This document shows positions 34,438 to 45,027 of a DNA stretch of 64,000 nucleotides, piece after piece. Position numbers and translations under genes: made by a program. The stretch's first letter is position 1, and every line of letters begins with the position of its first letter. Source of the DNA: Hymenopus coronatus (Eukaryota; Arthropoda; Insecta; Mantodea; Hymenopodidae); the NCBI GenBank assembly GCA_030762935.1, contig CM060893.1, positions 10,646,001-10,710,000 on the forward strand. Direction: 5' to 3'. The notes under the pieces were generated by a model, which saw only the letters and a program-made list of their open reading frames with translations, was not told the DNA's origin and ran no database searches.

Positions 34438-34949
34438 TCTCTATACTCACTATGTACATAGTGTATAGAGAATGTATTGCACTCCACCAAAAAATTCTAT
34501 ACCGAGATTTCACCGGGAATATATGTTTTAGGGTCCCCTGTATCCAAAAAAGTATTTTCAGGAAAAGGTCCGTGTGTGTGTCTGTGAACATGATAACTCA
34601 AAAATGAAAAGTCGGTAAAATACCAAACTTGGTATTGAAGTTTAGTATCTTCCAGGGATGCAACACGAAGATTTTGAGAGAAATACCCCCACCCCAAACT
34701 ACCCTTTACATGGAACTTTTTTCGAAAATTTACATTTTCTAAAAAATGGCTCTAACGATTTTGATTAAAATATCGTATATTAAAGATATTTACCTGACAA
34801 AATATAAATTTTGAATTTTCTGGGAATAGCCTCTGAAGACTACTTTATTCTGGATGAATTTTTCATAACTACTAAACTGTAAGAGATGGACAAAAACTTA
34901 ACCCACAAAAAATGTGGAGCACGTTAAAACACACAATTTAAGTTATATA

Positions 34950-36257
34950 CGAGGGGCATACTGAAAGTCATGAGCAACACTGTTTTACAATTTAATATTT
35001 ATTTTTAAGCCAAACCAAATACATCATAATCTACAGACTTTCTTTCACTTTTCGACTTAGTCTCCATTGTTTTACACACATTTTTCCCATCGTTCAACAA
35101 GTTTGAAAATGCCCTTATGATAGAACTCCGTTCCAGCTGCCCGCAGACCCTGACGCACTGCTTTCCGAATATCCTCCAGCATCTCGTAGCTTTGGCCAAG
35201 CATCTGCTCCTTCACAGAACCGAAAAGATGGTAGTCGGAGGGTGCCAAGTCGGGACTGTAGGGAGGATGTGGAAGAGTTTCCCACCCTAATGCCCTGATC
35301 TTCTCCATAGTGGCACGGGCAGTATGCGGACGCGCATTATCCTGTTGAAGGATGATCTTCTTTCCAGGGCGTTTATCACGCAAAGCCCAACGGAGCTTCA
35401 GAAGTGTCTTGATGTAGCGGGCAGAATTTATGGTTTGTCCAGGTTCAAGAAAGTCAACCAGAATGCAACCTTGTGCATCCCAAAAGACACTTCCCATAAC
35501 TTTTCCTACAGACTGCACTGTCTTTGCTTTCTTCTTCGATGGTGAGTTCAAGTGGTGCCATTCCATACTCTGACGTTTCGTTTCTGGCTCATAGTGATGG
35601 AACCAGCTCTCATCTCCAGTCACAATACACATAAAAAATTCATCACCTTCATTATGAAATCTCTGAAGAAGGTTTTGTGCAATGGTTCTTCTCTGAAGTT
35701 TGTGGTCTTCAGTCAGTAAACGGGGGACCCAACGGGCACAGACCTTTCGATAACCCAAGCTGTGGATAATTTCTTGCACTGCACCATGTCCTATTCCAAG
35801 TTTCGCAGCAATTTCATTCACAGTGAAACGCCCATCTCCTGTAATGAGCTCATCAACTCTTTCCTTGTTGCATTCTGTAGAGGCAGTTCGAGGACGCCTG
35901 CTACGAGGCACATTTTGCAGATTTGTGTTTCCATCTTTGAAATGTTTCACCCATCTTCTAACACTGCTGGCACCCATGCAGACACCTCCATACACACGTT
36001 GAAGTCTGAGATGAATTTCAGGAGCAGATTTTCCTTCTTTCACAAGGAATTCAATGACAGCACGCTGTCGAAACGAAACGTCAATGTCAGCAATTTTTCA
36101 AACACTCTCTGTGGTCACGTGATAGAAGCTAATGACGTCACAATACGTCAACATGTGGCTTAAAGTCTGTAGATTACGATCCTGCAATTTGTTTCGTTAC
36201 ATTGTTGAAGTTTAAATTTTTACAATGGGTTGCTTGTGACTTTCAGTATGCCCCTCG
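34950..36257 (-). mobile_element. mariner, full-length copy (1308 bp)
   Basis: The terminal inverted repeats begin CGAGGGGCATACTGAAAGTC, about 28 bp with two mismatches, flanked by TA on both sides (34948-34949 and 36258-36259). It is inserted in repeat X. The other copy of X is uninterrupted at this point. One long transposase frame is preserved. Confidence 0.92.
35072..36043 (-). CDS. mariner transposase, open frame with start codon lost
   Basis: A 323-codon frame, extending upstream without stops for 17 more codons (to 36094) through VSFRQRAVIEFL. At the expected start the codon is ATT (36094-36092) followed by GCTGACATTGAC, so an ancestral ATG was probably lost. An N-terminal helix-turn-helix region (RRWVKHF; VNEIAAKLGIGHGAVQEIIH) precedes the DDE core. 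The first Asp is in IVTGDESWFHHYEP, the second in ILQQDNARPH, and the third lies 34 residues on in HPPYSPDLAPSDYHLF. This is the mariner DD34D signature. The length of about 340 codons is normal for the family. Cut-and-paste transposition into TA is the known activity. This copy probably cannot start translation normally. Confidence 0.9.
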   Translation of the reverse strand: MKEGKSAPEIHLRLQRVYGGVCMGASSVRRWVKHFKDGNTNLQNVPRSRRPRTASTECNKERVDELITGDGRFTVNEIAAKLGIGHGAVQEIIHSLGYRKVCARWVPRLLTEDHKLQRRTIAQNLLQRFHNEGDEFFMCIVTGDESWFHHYEPETKRQSMEWHHLNSPSKKKAKTVQSVGKVMGSVFWDAQGCILVDFLEPGQTINSARYIKTLLKLRWALRDKRPGKKIILQQDNARPHTARATMEKIRALGWETLPHPPYSPDLAPSDYHLFGSVKEQMLGQSYEMLEDIRKAVRQGLRAAGTEFYHKGIFKLVERWEKCV

Positions 36258-36610
36258 TACATTTTTTCGGGGAGTTGATTGTTTTTGAGATATTCCTTGT
36301 TTTCGGTTTCAGCTTTGAAAAACTTATTCTTTTCTCATACAGGAATTTGTCAACTCCTGTCCCTACAAACAAAGGAACATCAGTCACATAGCAACTAGCT
36401 TATGGCTTTCACTTTAACCTATGGTACTCCCTTATTTCGCTTCTACTTACAATAAAGCAAGAAATAAGACTATTTCTGCTAATTTTTCTCGATTAGCATG
36501 AAATAAATAAACGATAAGCTTATTAACAATAATAATTTACAGAGATATACAGAAAGTTATGTGAATGGAACACATCAGATTTTTTAATATTACTGTCCAT
36601 CTTTCTTTGT

Positions 36611-37019
36611 TGAATCCATTATAATGCTGGTATACTTCTAAATATTCATTCTTACTCATTGGAATTTTGATTGATCTATTATCATGCTATTGTAGGCTGC
36701 TTCCTTGTGTGATTTGGGATTTTGAACACATGTCTTTATGTAGTTATTGTGTCTGAGTTTGTGGCAAATGCTGAATTCCAGGTTATCATCTTTATGTTTC
36801 TTAGGTCTAAAAAGCAGTGCGTTGTCTTCTTCTCTTCCAACGGTGAAGAGAATGGCTGGCTCCTATACACCGAGAAGTTTTAGTGTTTTCTATGTGCTTT
36901 TTGTGCATCATGACAAAAGCACTGTCTACATATTCAACTCAGAACTTGAAAATGTGACCGAAGGCTTTTATAAAGTAAATGTCAAAAGAACTTATGTATA
37001 AATTGGCTAGGAAAGCAAC
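36611..37019. other. intronic sequence, nothing recognised
   Basis: An 84-codon frame at 36747-36998 has no recognisable domain. Confidence 0.35.
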
Positions 37020-37258
37020 TTCCCATGGTTAAAACAAGTAAACAGCCAGGGATTTACAAATTTAAATGTTTGAACTGTAACGAATTTTTTCAGGTAAAAC
37101 AAAGAGAAGCATTATTACCAGGTTCAAAGAGAAGTCTTAGGTACAAGCAAACAGAAAAAAATTGGCAGTGGCAGCACACTTCTGGAATGTCAACCATGAA
37201 ATAGAACAAAAAATTAGGCCCAGAAAACTGGTACAGACTCCAAAGGAGTTAGATGTCT
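37020..37258 (+). pseudogene. Penelope-like element, endonuclease scrap (lineage 1)
   Basis: The frame reads 'KTSKQPGIYKFKCLNCNEFF' and then frameshifted basic sequence. The GIY motif and paired Cys match the PLE lineage at 28 and 54 kb. It stops abruptly where a different PLE begins. Confidence 0.55.
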
Positions 37259-38020
37259 GGTAAACCATATATATATCAAAAAATTTGTGGAAAACTTGAT
37301 GGACAAAGAAAAAATTTGGTCAGGCCAGTTAAAGATAATTTAGCTCTCAGAGTACCTGGTGTCTACCACATTCCTTGCGAATGCAGCGCAGCGTACATTG
37401 GCCAAACAGGACGCACTATTGCCACACGCATTTCTGAACACCAAAGATCAATAAGGCTTATGCAACCCGAAAAATCTGGACTGGCTGAACACTGTACAGA
37501 ACAAAGCCACAGAGCTAACTTTACCAACACCAAGATAGTGGCAAAGTGTTCGAACTACTGGGAAAGGAGAGTAAAAGAAGCTTTAGCCATCTCATCTGAA
37601 ATAAATAATCTAAATCGCAATTCTGGCCTACAATTAAGTTCAGCATGGATACCAATGTTAAAGAGCCTTAATACTAATCCTCTACCTGCAGTCTTCCAAG
37701 ACTTATTTTCTAGCAGGTGCATGCTCAAACACAAAACATTAGCCGAATAACTGCTATAAATAGTTTTCTATGAAGTCCGTGCCCATGTCTCAGTCATCTT
37801 AAATACCAGGCCATAATATCACGCGAACCAATCAGATGTTAGCTTCATCCCAGCTCTTATAATACCAGTCTCCACAAGCTCAAACCATCAGTTCACCTTG
37901 AAGACGAGGAAGATGCACTTCTTCGAAACGTTGAACGTTGGTGTCAAGCCAAGTTTTTACCTGGCTAGAAGCCCGAGAAGATTTTGAATTAATACGTCGC
38001 CAGGAAAGCTTCAGTTCTTA
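37253..38020 (+). mobile_element. Penelope-like element 3' part (lineage 2)
   Basis: The open frame at 37253-37750 (165 codons) contains 'GVYHIPCECSAAYIGQTGRT' with Arg and a following EHQRS, a GIY-YIG endonuclease with a VPC-C type insert. This is distinct from the SCNDC form of lineage 1. Downstream is untranslated tail with 'CTTCTTCGAAACGTT', a motif often seen near 3' ends of such elements. The reverse transcriptase is absent, so it is 5' truncated. Confidence 0.75.
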
Positions 38021-38737
38021 TTTTAAAGAAAACCAGTTTTTCAGCTTCATCCATCAAAGTGACTCTTTAATTCTGAACTCAGAGCAGGCAATGGATCTGG
38101 GAAAAATCTTGTTCCTGAATTAAGAAAAAAATGTTAGTAGAACAAAAAAGAGTTAACAGCCTCCACTCCACTTGCAATTGAATAGACTTTCTTTTCTCCG
38201 AATCTCTGTTTCCTTTCATTTAAATAAAATGAGTTGTTTATGTTCTTTCACCCACACTAAACATTCACCTTGTGAACAGCCATCTCACTGCTCTTATCTT
38301 GAAAACTTCTTCAGACACCCTTGCTGTTTGTTTCTCTTTTTTCTAAATCATCCCTTAATCCATTATTTTCTAAATGTTTCTTATTTGATTTATGCAACTC
38401 ATGCATATGGGTATTTCATACACTGTTTTAACAAATTATCTTCTCCCTTTTTCTTTATATTTAATCCTTTTCTTACTACTTCTTGCAATTAAATTTGAGC
38501 TTCTTCATTTAACTGTTTCAATTTGCAACCCCAAAACTGTGTTACAAAAGGTCTTATTTACTAAATCCTCAATTTCCACCCATTTTCAAAGCCTATATTT
38601 CAATACTGTATAGTATTGTAACATCAGTCACTGAGTTGTACATCCTTTTCAGACATTTTACCTCCATGTAAGCGTTTTATGTAGGCATCCTCTAACAGCC
38701 CTCAGGGCGCTGACGACCTTGTAAAATGTAAATGGCG

Positions 38738-38990
38738 TGTTATTTATGGATGCTCTTTAACTGCTGTGGTTCTCAGCATCCCATTCTAAATTGGGTCTGA
38801 AATACCGCTTAATTTTGCTCAGAGGCCTGTCTATCCAGTTTAAGGTTCTTTTACATGCCGTAAATCTATGACACAGGACCAATAGCTTTACTTCCCTTCC
38901 AAAGGAAACTATGCTAAGGATTTTTACACCAAAAAAAAAATCCATTGTCCTCCACCCGGTTTGAACCCATGACCTTGAGTTTATGAAGTT
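38738..38990 (-). mobile_element. SINE family 2 copy
   Basis: The minus strand has box B 'GGGTTCAAACCGGGTGGAGG', then the same body as 25365-25628. Together the two copies show the element is tRNA-derived at one end. Confidence 0.8.
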
Positions 38991-39139
38991 GAACGCCCTT
39001 AAACACTATCATTATTGTTAGTTTTGTAAGTAATTCCTGTTTTGTAAGTCAATTAAATAGGGTAATAAAGAGGTTATTAACAAGACAGTGGACAATAAAA
39101 TGCCAACATAGTATATGGCATTTTTTTCTTAAGTTCCAT

Positions 39140-39190
39140 ACTGTTTGGTAGTGTTTAATGACCACTTTTACTTCTTGTGGCACCCCAGTC
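39140..39190 (-). mobile_element. SINE family 1, 3' scrap
   Basis: 'GTGTTTAATG-CC-CTTTTACT' and the following 'TTGTG-CAC' match the tail of the copy at 48035-48224. Confidence 0.5.
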
Positions 39191-40584
39191 AATATACTGC
39201 TTCTGCAACATTCAACAAACATCAGCAGCTAACACTTCTAAAATGTCAAATGAATAGCTGAGAGGTTCTCAGAAATAATTAGTGTCATAAAAAATATGTT
39301 TTACAAATTGTGTGATTTATTAAGACCTCAATTTTACCCTTAGTAACCCCTTGTCACTATCTTATGGTTTACTAGAGAAAAGTTCAAAATGAAGAGCAAT
39401 TCAAGGGAACTCAGAAAATACAAAGTAAGTTCAAGTTTGTGGTGGGGATTATCTTCACTTTTTGTGTCACATTTTGGAAACTCTGGAATTTGAATGTTAT
39501 GTTTGGAATTTATCTCAATATTCACTTTTGGGTTATACGTGCACATATGCATATATCTTTTAAAACCTTTGATGCTTTCTTTTCATGGGGCATCAAAATA
39601 TATATTTTCAAGAAATTCCGATTTACTAATTTTTGATGTAACAAAATACTTTCTCTAGTTGCCATCAATGTATAAAGGAAGAAAAATATGTACAAAAATC
39701 TTGTATTTAATTAGGTTTACATATTTACCATAGTATTCTTTATCAGTCACTTTTAAAATGGGGGCAAAAAATGAAAATGAACATGTAAAGGGTAGTTCTA
39801 GCTGTAAAGAGATTTCATGCAACATTTTGTATAGTATACTTGAAAGATACTGGGCAATGATAAGTTGATAATTGAATTTTCAGTTTTTAGTACATCATCA
39901 TTTCTTAGACATGATGCAGAAATCTTTCTAAAATAATCTTGTATGAGACAGAGACTTAAGCACTGAGATAACAACAAATATTTCTCTAATTTTTGACCTG
40001 TTATGGTTATGTTTGAGGAATTGCAAGCACAACAATCATATATTGAATTTACTCACATAGTCTGAAGTCCTCTAAAATTTAGCACAATAAGAATGCAGAA
40101 CACATTAAAATACCATATAGATATTTAAGTTTCTTGCTCCAAAGATGTTTACAAATTTATGCAAGCAAAAGCTTGGATCCCTGAAAGCTTGAAAAAATTT
40201 GCTATTCTTACTTTCATTTTCAATTGCAACCCCACTTTACTGTTAACATCAACTTGTGCTATTAACAAGAGATCATTTTTCCCACATGCAATAAGTCCAC
40301 ATCAGCACACTTCCATGTTAAATACAAAAATGCAATACAATCTCTTATGATAAGAACATTACATTATATGAACTGGTAATGAGCAGACAAACTTATGTGA
40401 GTGTGAATATCAATATTTATCCTATAACATCAGTCCGATAAAAATAAACTCTTGACATATCATATCTTATATACACAGGATGGAAGGTTAGCTATTATCA
40501 TCCTCTTAAATTATGGAGCTGCATTTTGTGCTGTTTATCACTTATAAATTAATTCCATACAGCTTTTCATTCCCAAGTAAATAC
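39191..40584. other. intronic sequence, nothing recognised
   Basis: No supported gene or repeat. Confidence 0.4.
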
Positions 40585-40957
40585 TGTGACATAAATAACC
40601 ACTCTCAGATTTGCAGCAGGAGATGAAATGTTTATGCATCACAGCTGGGATGCATAAACAACATGGAAGAGGATGTAACAGGAACAACATGGAAGAGGAT
40701 GTAACAGGAACCTTTGGTAACATCACCCTCGATTGTTTTTGGTTTCTACTACATCTAGAAGCTTCTAGGAAGCTCTGTGACATCATTCTCTTGCTATAAA
40801 AGCAGGAAAAAGTGCATTGTGTTGTGAATTGTACTGAGCTGTGAGTGACTAAAATGCTAGTATACAGTGATGTGTCCAATGTCAAATGAATCCTTTGCAG
40901 CAGTGCTTTTAGGACTTTATTTGTAACTATTTTTGATCCAATAAAGAATTTGTTACA
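40585..40957 (+). mobile_element. Gypsy 5' LTR (probable)
   Basis: It ends TTTGTTACA followed by CTGGTGGGAGG, aligned with the LTR/primer-site junction of the minus-strand Gypsy at 46758 (TTTGTTTCA|CTG). It contains a TATAAAAG box (about 40795) and AATAAAG (about 40940) in the right order. The start is uncertain: TGTGAC at 40585 is chosen because the related LTR starts with it, but TGTAAC at 40674 or 40700 is possible. A 26-bp unit at 40674 is tandemly duplicated. Confidence 0.55.
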
Positions 40958-42400
40958 CTGGTGGGAGGTGTAGGATTATTATGTCAAGATGGAGATGATC
41001 AAAAATTTGTTGGTGAAATAAAGGAAATGAATTCAGGAATGGAGAAGCTGATGGAGGAGAAGATGGAATCTGGCATGAAGATGATGAGAAGTGAAAAATA
41101 GCAGTGAGCTCCCCATTATAGAAGGTACAGATGGAAATGGAAACCACAGTGAAGAAGATGAGATATGAAATGACTAGGATGAAAGCTTTCTACCAAAATC
41201 CACCATCAACTGCCCAGCTTGAAAAATGTGGAACTTGAAAATCTGGAGAAAGAGATGGAGCAACTTGGCAAAACTATGAAAGACCACAAGCAATGCCTTA
41301 ATGCCCTGAAAAGAAGAGCCAAGGGAAGCACCAAGGAACTGAATGCCATGATACAGAGAATGCTCAATGGGAGGCTTAAGGAGTTTAAGATCAGGACTCC
41401 AGGATGTGACACATCTGTATGTCAAGCAACCCAAGTACAACAGTAAATCAACTTTTGAAGTCTTCTGTCAACAATTCATCACATGGCCACCCATAACCAA
41501 GTAGGCAGAAGAAGAAGTTGTGCAGCTGATAGCTGGATTCGAGGGATGAGCAGCCCAGTATTGAATGCAATTCCAAAGTCTGGGGAGATCTGGGAGCACC
41601 TAACTGCAGCTAGTTTAAGGCAACGCTGCTACAGACAGGCAATGATGCAGTTTGCCCTAGCCATTGAACAGCTTACAAACAAAGGCCTTGTGAATCTGCC
41701 ACCTAGCTATGTGAACCAGGAGTTGCCTACTCCATCGACAGATGGCATGATGCCGGGATATGACAGCACCTGATGCTTTCAGCAACTATAAAACAATCCA
41801 CAGGTGTTAACTGCTTCACTCAGAATGGTGGCAACCAATACAAGAGCTGCACCCACCTCAAGGACTAGGAGTATTCGCTATATGTGGAGAGATACAACTC
41901 AGAGACGACGTTGATGACCTGCAGGTGATGTGTGTGTTGGGGGTGTGGCAGCTCAGGTCACCTAGCGAAGGACTATCCACACCAAAATGATGAGCAAGCA
42001 GAAAATTAGTAAGGACCAGCATGATGAGGGGCATATCAGGCCCAACTTCATCAATCCCTCGAGTGACGCTATATGCCTTGGGTAGAAGAGTGGACAATAG
42101 TCTTGCTGTGGATGCCTGGATACAAGGGAAGATCTGACGGATACTCATAGACATAGGTGCAGCCATTACTGTAACCAGACCTGACGTGGTGAATGACTTG
42201 CCAACAGCATCTCACCAGCAGGAGACCCTGCTGGAGTTGATAGGCAAGCTCTCTGCAACAACACAGCATCCAATACCTATCCATTTCACACTGCAAATCA
42301 CGAACTACACAACCAGAATTATTCCAATGCTAAAATTGTCAAGTATTTGTTGTGGTTTACTAAGCTATGAGACAGAGTAATAACATAAAACTCTGATGTT
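40958..42400 (+). pseudogene. Gypsy gag-protease fragment
   Basis: Downstream of the LTR a gag-like coiled region is Met/Glu/Lys rich (41000-41450, e.g. LENLEKEMEQLGKTMKDH). A capsid-like segment follows (LRQRCYRQAMMQFALAIEQL, about 41620). A zinc knuckle reads CWGCGSSGHLAKDY at about 41930, with its last Cys changed to Tyr. Then comes a protease-like block, 'ILIDIGAAITVTRPDVV', where the catalytic D-[ST]-G reads DIG. There are stops and frameshifts. Reverse transcriptase, integrase and the 3' LTR are absent. Confidence 0.65.
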
Positions 42401-42639
42401 GCATTCACATGGCTCTCTCTACCCACTTTTCAAACTATTCTTAAAACATCACATTCTTTTAACTGCTTCACGTTACTTTAAACATTTGACTAAATTCTTT
42501 CATTTAAATAATGCAATAAGCAATAGTGCAATCTTTTAAGAGTGGGTGGATGTATGATGGCTTTCACATTCCATTCTCTTTGCTTGACCAGGAGGAAGAA
42601 AAACAATGTTGTACTTGAGGAAAGTATAAGTATTTTAAA

Positions 42640-42676
42640 ATTGAAACCAATCACAAAGAATGTTAACTCTACAAAA

Positions 42677-42721
<45 letters not shown>

Positions 42722-42985
42722 ACAATAATAATAATAATAAATTGTCTTTTACAGCAATTTAGATTCTTTATATAGTAAGATTTGGTCTCTCTCTTAAAAG
42801 TTTACCAATTAGGAATAAGGGATCTAGAATGAAGAGGTCTTTAGAGGGTATTCCCAAAAGTTTCCAGATATACATTTTATTTGTAATGGGAATTTTGGAG
42901 CATATGATATTTTAATCAAAATCGTTAGTGGCATTTTTAAGAAAATCAAAATTTTGAAAACTTTTATAAGTGCAAGTTAGTAGGG
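42640..42985 (-). repeat. repeat X fragment (reverse)
   Basis: The reverse complement of the middle of X, with 'TTTTAATCAAAATCGTTAG' and the 'GGGTATTCCCAAAAG' region. It is split by an A run and (ATA)n. Confidence 0.5.
42680..42742. repeat. poly(A) run followed by (ATA)n
   Basis: About 40 A residues, then about seven ATA-type triplets. It may be the tail of a lost retroelement. Confidence 0.9.
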
Positions 42986-43096
42986 AAGGGGAGTTTTCTT
43001 GATAGTCTTCCTGTTACATGCTTGTTAATTGCAGAACTTATTGGTTGTTACTGATATTGGTTGTGGCAGTGATGTGTTCTATCAGTTAAAATTAAT

Positions 43097-43236
43097 TAAT
43101 TAGTTGAGTAATTTTTTAACACTATATCACTTACTTTTATTATTGGAAAACATGTTTCAGAAGCCACATGCTTCCATTGTTTTCCAATAATAAACGTAAC
43201 TGACGTAGTGTTACAAAATCAACTCAACTAATTAAT
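43097..43236. mobile_element. inverted pair of PLE 3' ends (hairpin)
   Basis: The left arm is the PLE 3' terminus in minus orientation (AGTTGAGTAA...CACTATATCACTTAC). The right arm is the same terminus in plus orientation (GACGTAGTGTTACAAAATCA...). The arms are about 55 bp and flank 'CAGAAGCCACATGCTTCCATTG', which is also PLE sequence. Compare the plus 3' end at 28850-28926. Confidence 0.8.
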
Positions 43237-43245
43237 CTTAATTGA

Positions 43246-43467
43246 TTATGTAAAGTTTTTTTGCCAAAACTCATTTCTAGTGTAATGAACATTATCCTTT
43301 GCTTTGATTGAATTGAACAGACCTGTAAGTAGCTTGACTTTATTTACATCCTTTATAAATTCTGAAGGGATCCCATCTATTCCTGTTGCTTTTATTAAAC
43401 TCAGTTGTTTAACTACCTGTTGAATCCTCACTTCGCTGTCCAATATTTCTATGTAATATGTCAACAC
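43246..43467 (-). pseudogene. LINE reverse-transcriptase fragment
   Basis: The 73-codon frame reads 'IQQVVKQLSLIKATGIDGIP' followed by SEFIKD, matching the 'LK--KA-G-DGIP-E-IK' finger-domain motif of non-LTR reverse transcriptases. Nothing more of the element remains. Confidence 0.6.
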
Positions 43468-43484
43468 ATTTTCATGATAAATAC

Positions 43485-43990
43485 ATTATATATTATTGAA
43501 TTTCCAAGGAATGGCCTCAGAGGGCCACTTCAATCTGGAGAACTTTTGCATAATTTTGAAACCTAAGAGAAGCATTTTATGTAGTAAATACAAACAAATT
43601 ATAGCTTGTTAAAATACACAATTTATATCAGATATTTTTTTATTATTATTAAGTTAATAATTTCCAAGGCATTCCTTATTATTTGTTTCAAAATTTAGAT
43701 ACTTTTAATTTTCTCAAACAGGAAGTAGACATTCCTTTGTGTTACTACAGGCTATGCAAGGGAACTAAATTCAAATGGTATTACATAGCAGGAAGTTTTA
43801 AAATATTAGACTATCACTTTAAGCTAGTGTATTCCCTTATTTTCCTTCTACATATAAGATCTAATTAATTATGTAATTTCTGCTAATGTTTATTTTGATT
43901 AGCATAATGTAGATAAAAGAATAATCTTGTGAGAAAAGATTGTTTGTAGAACAGGTGCAGAAATCATATGAATAGAACACATGAAATTCA
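43485..43990 (+). repeat. repeat X copy, right half
   Basis: It aligns with X from 'CCTC-GA-G-CCACTT' through 'CTATCACTTTAAGCTA', 'CCTTATTTTCCTTCTAC' and 'TGAATAGAACACATG'. Confidence 0.6.
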
Positions 43991-44410
43991 TGCTGTCCAT
44001 GGACTGCACAACTGAAATACTTAAAATACCAAACACAGAATTGAAGTTTGGCATTTTCATTAATGAAATATACAGATTTTCAGTAAAACTCCTCCACTCC
44101 AAGCTGCCTTTTTATATTTAAGTGTTTTCAAAATTTTCAATTTTCTAAAAAATAACTCAAACAATTTTGATGATAGTATATTAAAGATATTCACGTGAGA
44201 AATAAAAGCACATCGTGACCAATTTGGGAATAACCTCTGAGGTACTCTTCATGCTGAATGACTTTGCATATCCAGTAAACTGTTAAGAGATAGACTATAT
44301 ATGTATGTCACACTAAATCACCCAATTTGATATATATAGTTTTTTGTAGAGCTAACCAGTTTTTAGATACTCCTTATTTGTTTTAAATTTCAATATTGTA
44401 ACAGTCTTTC
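43991..44410 (+). repeat. repeat X copy, left part (continues at 47271)
   Basis: It aligns with X from 'AAATACCAAACACAGAATTGAAGT' in broken form to the equivalent of 'GGTTTCAGCT'. The remainder of the same copy resumes at 47271 after the SINE and the Gypsy element. Confidence 0.6.
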
Positions 44411-44414
44411 TTTC

Positions 44415-44620
44415 AGACCTTCTTGGTTGAGTGGTCAGCCGGATGTCCCAGGTTCGATTCACGGCTGGGCAGGGAATTTTTCTTTAACCAGAATTATTCC
44501 CTATCCCCCACAGAGTCTGGAAGTATATATGTGAGAGTGAATGTATATGTTTGAGGAAAATAAAATAAAATGATTATACCAAATGTAAAAAAAAAATAAA
44601 AAAAAAAAAAAAAAAAAAGG
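44415..44620 (+). mobile_element. SINE family 3 (tRNA-derived, A-tailed)
   Basis: A tRNA-like head, 'TTGGTTGAGTGGTCAGCCGG', with box B 'CAGGTTCGATTCACGG'. A body of about 110 nt and a long interrupted A tail (44588-44618) follow. The clean head and long tail suggest it is younger than its surroundings. Confidence 0.75.
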
Positions 44621-44699
44621 AATCTATAGACAATGAGCTGTTTGAAGTGCAAAGCCCCTGATACAACCTTAGATCTTAAAAATGTTAACTGGAAAAAAA

Positions 44700-45027
44700 A
44701 AAAAAAGTCTTGCTTTTTTCCTCCAACAAAAACTGTTCCCCCCCCACAAATTGGTCATATGACTGAAAATTTCTAGAAGCCAGCACACCTACAATATGCT
44801 GCAGGTGTCCACAAAATTCACTCATGCTTAACAATGTATGGCATTGTCTAAGAGCCTTCCAATAGAACATATGTGCATGGGTGTAGGAATCGCAGATGCA
44901 ATGTTAAAAGAACTGAACGTGGCATGTGGTAAGGTGTTCAGTAATGCAGTGTGTAACAATCAACTGTGTCTTACAAAGTAAGCCATGCATACATGTTTGG
45001 TGATTATAGCAACAGGGTGTAGTCACA
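44700..45027 (-). mobile_element. Gypsy 3' LTR (truncated)
   Basis: On the minus strand it starts TGTGACTACACCCTG immediately after a purine tract (GAGGAGGGAGCAG, the expected polypurine primer). It matches the 5' LTR for about 300 bp and then is lost near an A-rich stretch. Confidence 0.7.

Larger units (their letters stand above)
34438..36610 (+). repeat. repeat X copy 1, interrupted by a mariner
   Basis: The two halves (34438-34949 and 36260-36610) align with 62760-63590 over most of their length, including 'CCCCCACCCCAAACTACCCT', 'GGGAATAGCCTCTGAAGACT', 'GGAGTTGATTGTTTTT' and the end 'GTGAATGGAACACAT'. The left edge is an imperfect palindrome (34438-34471) centred on CACTATGTACATAGTG. 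No open frame is conserved between copies. The class is unknown. Confidence 0.8.
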
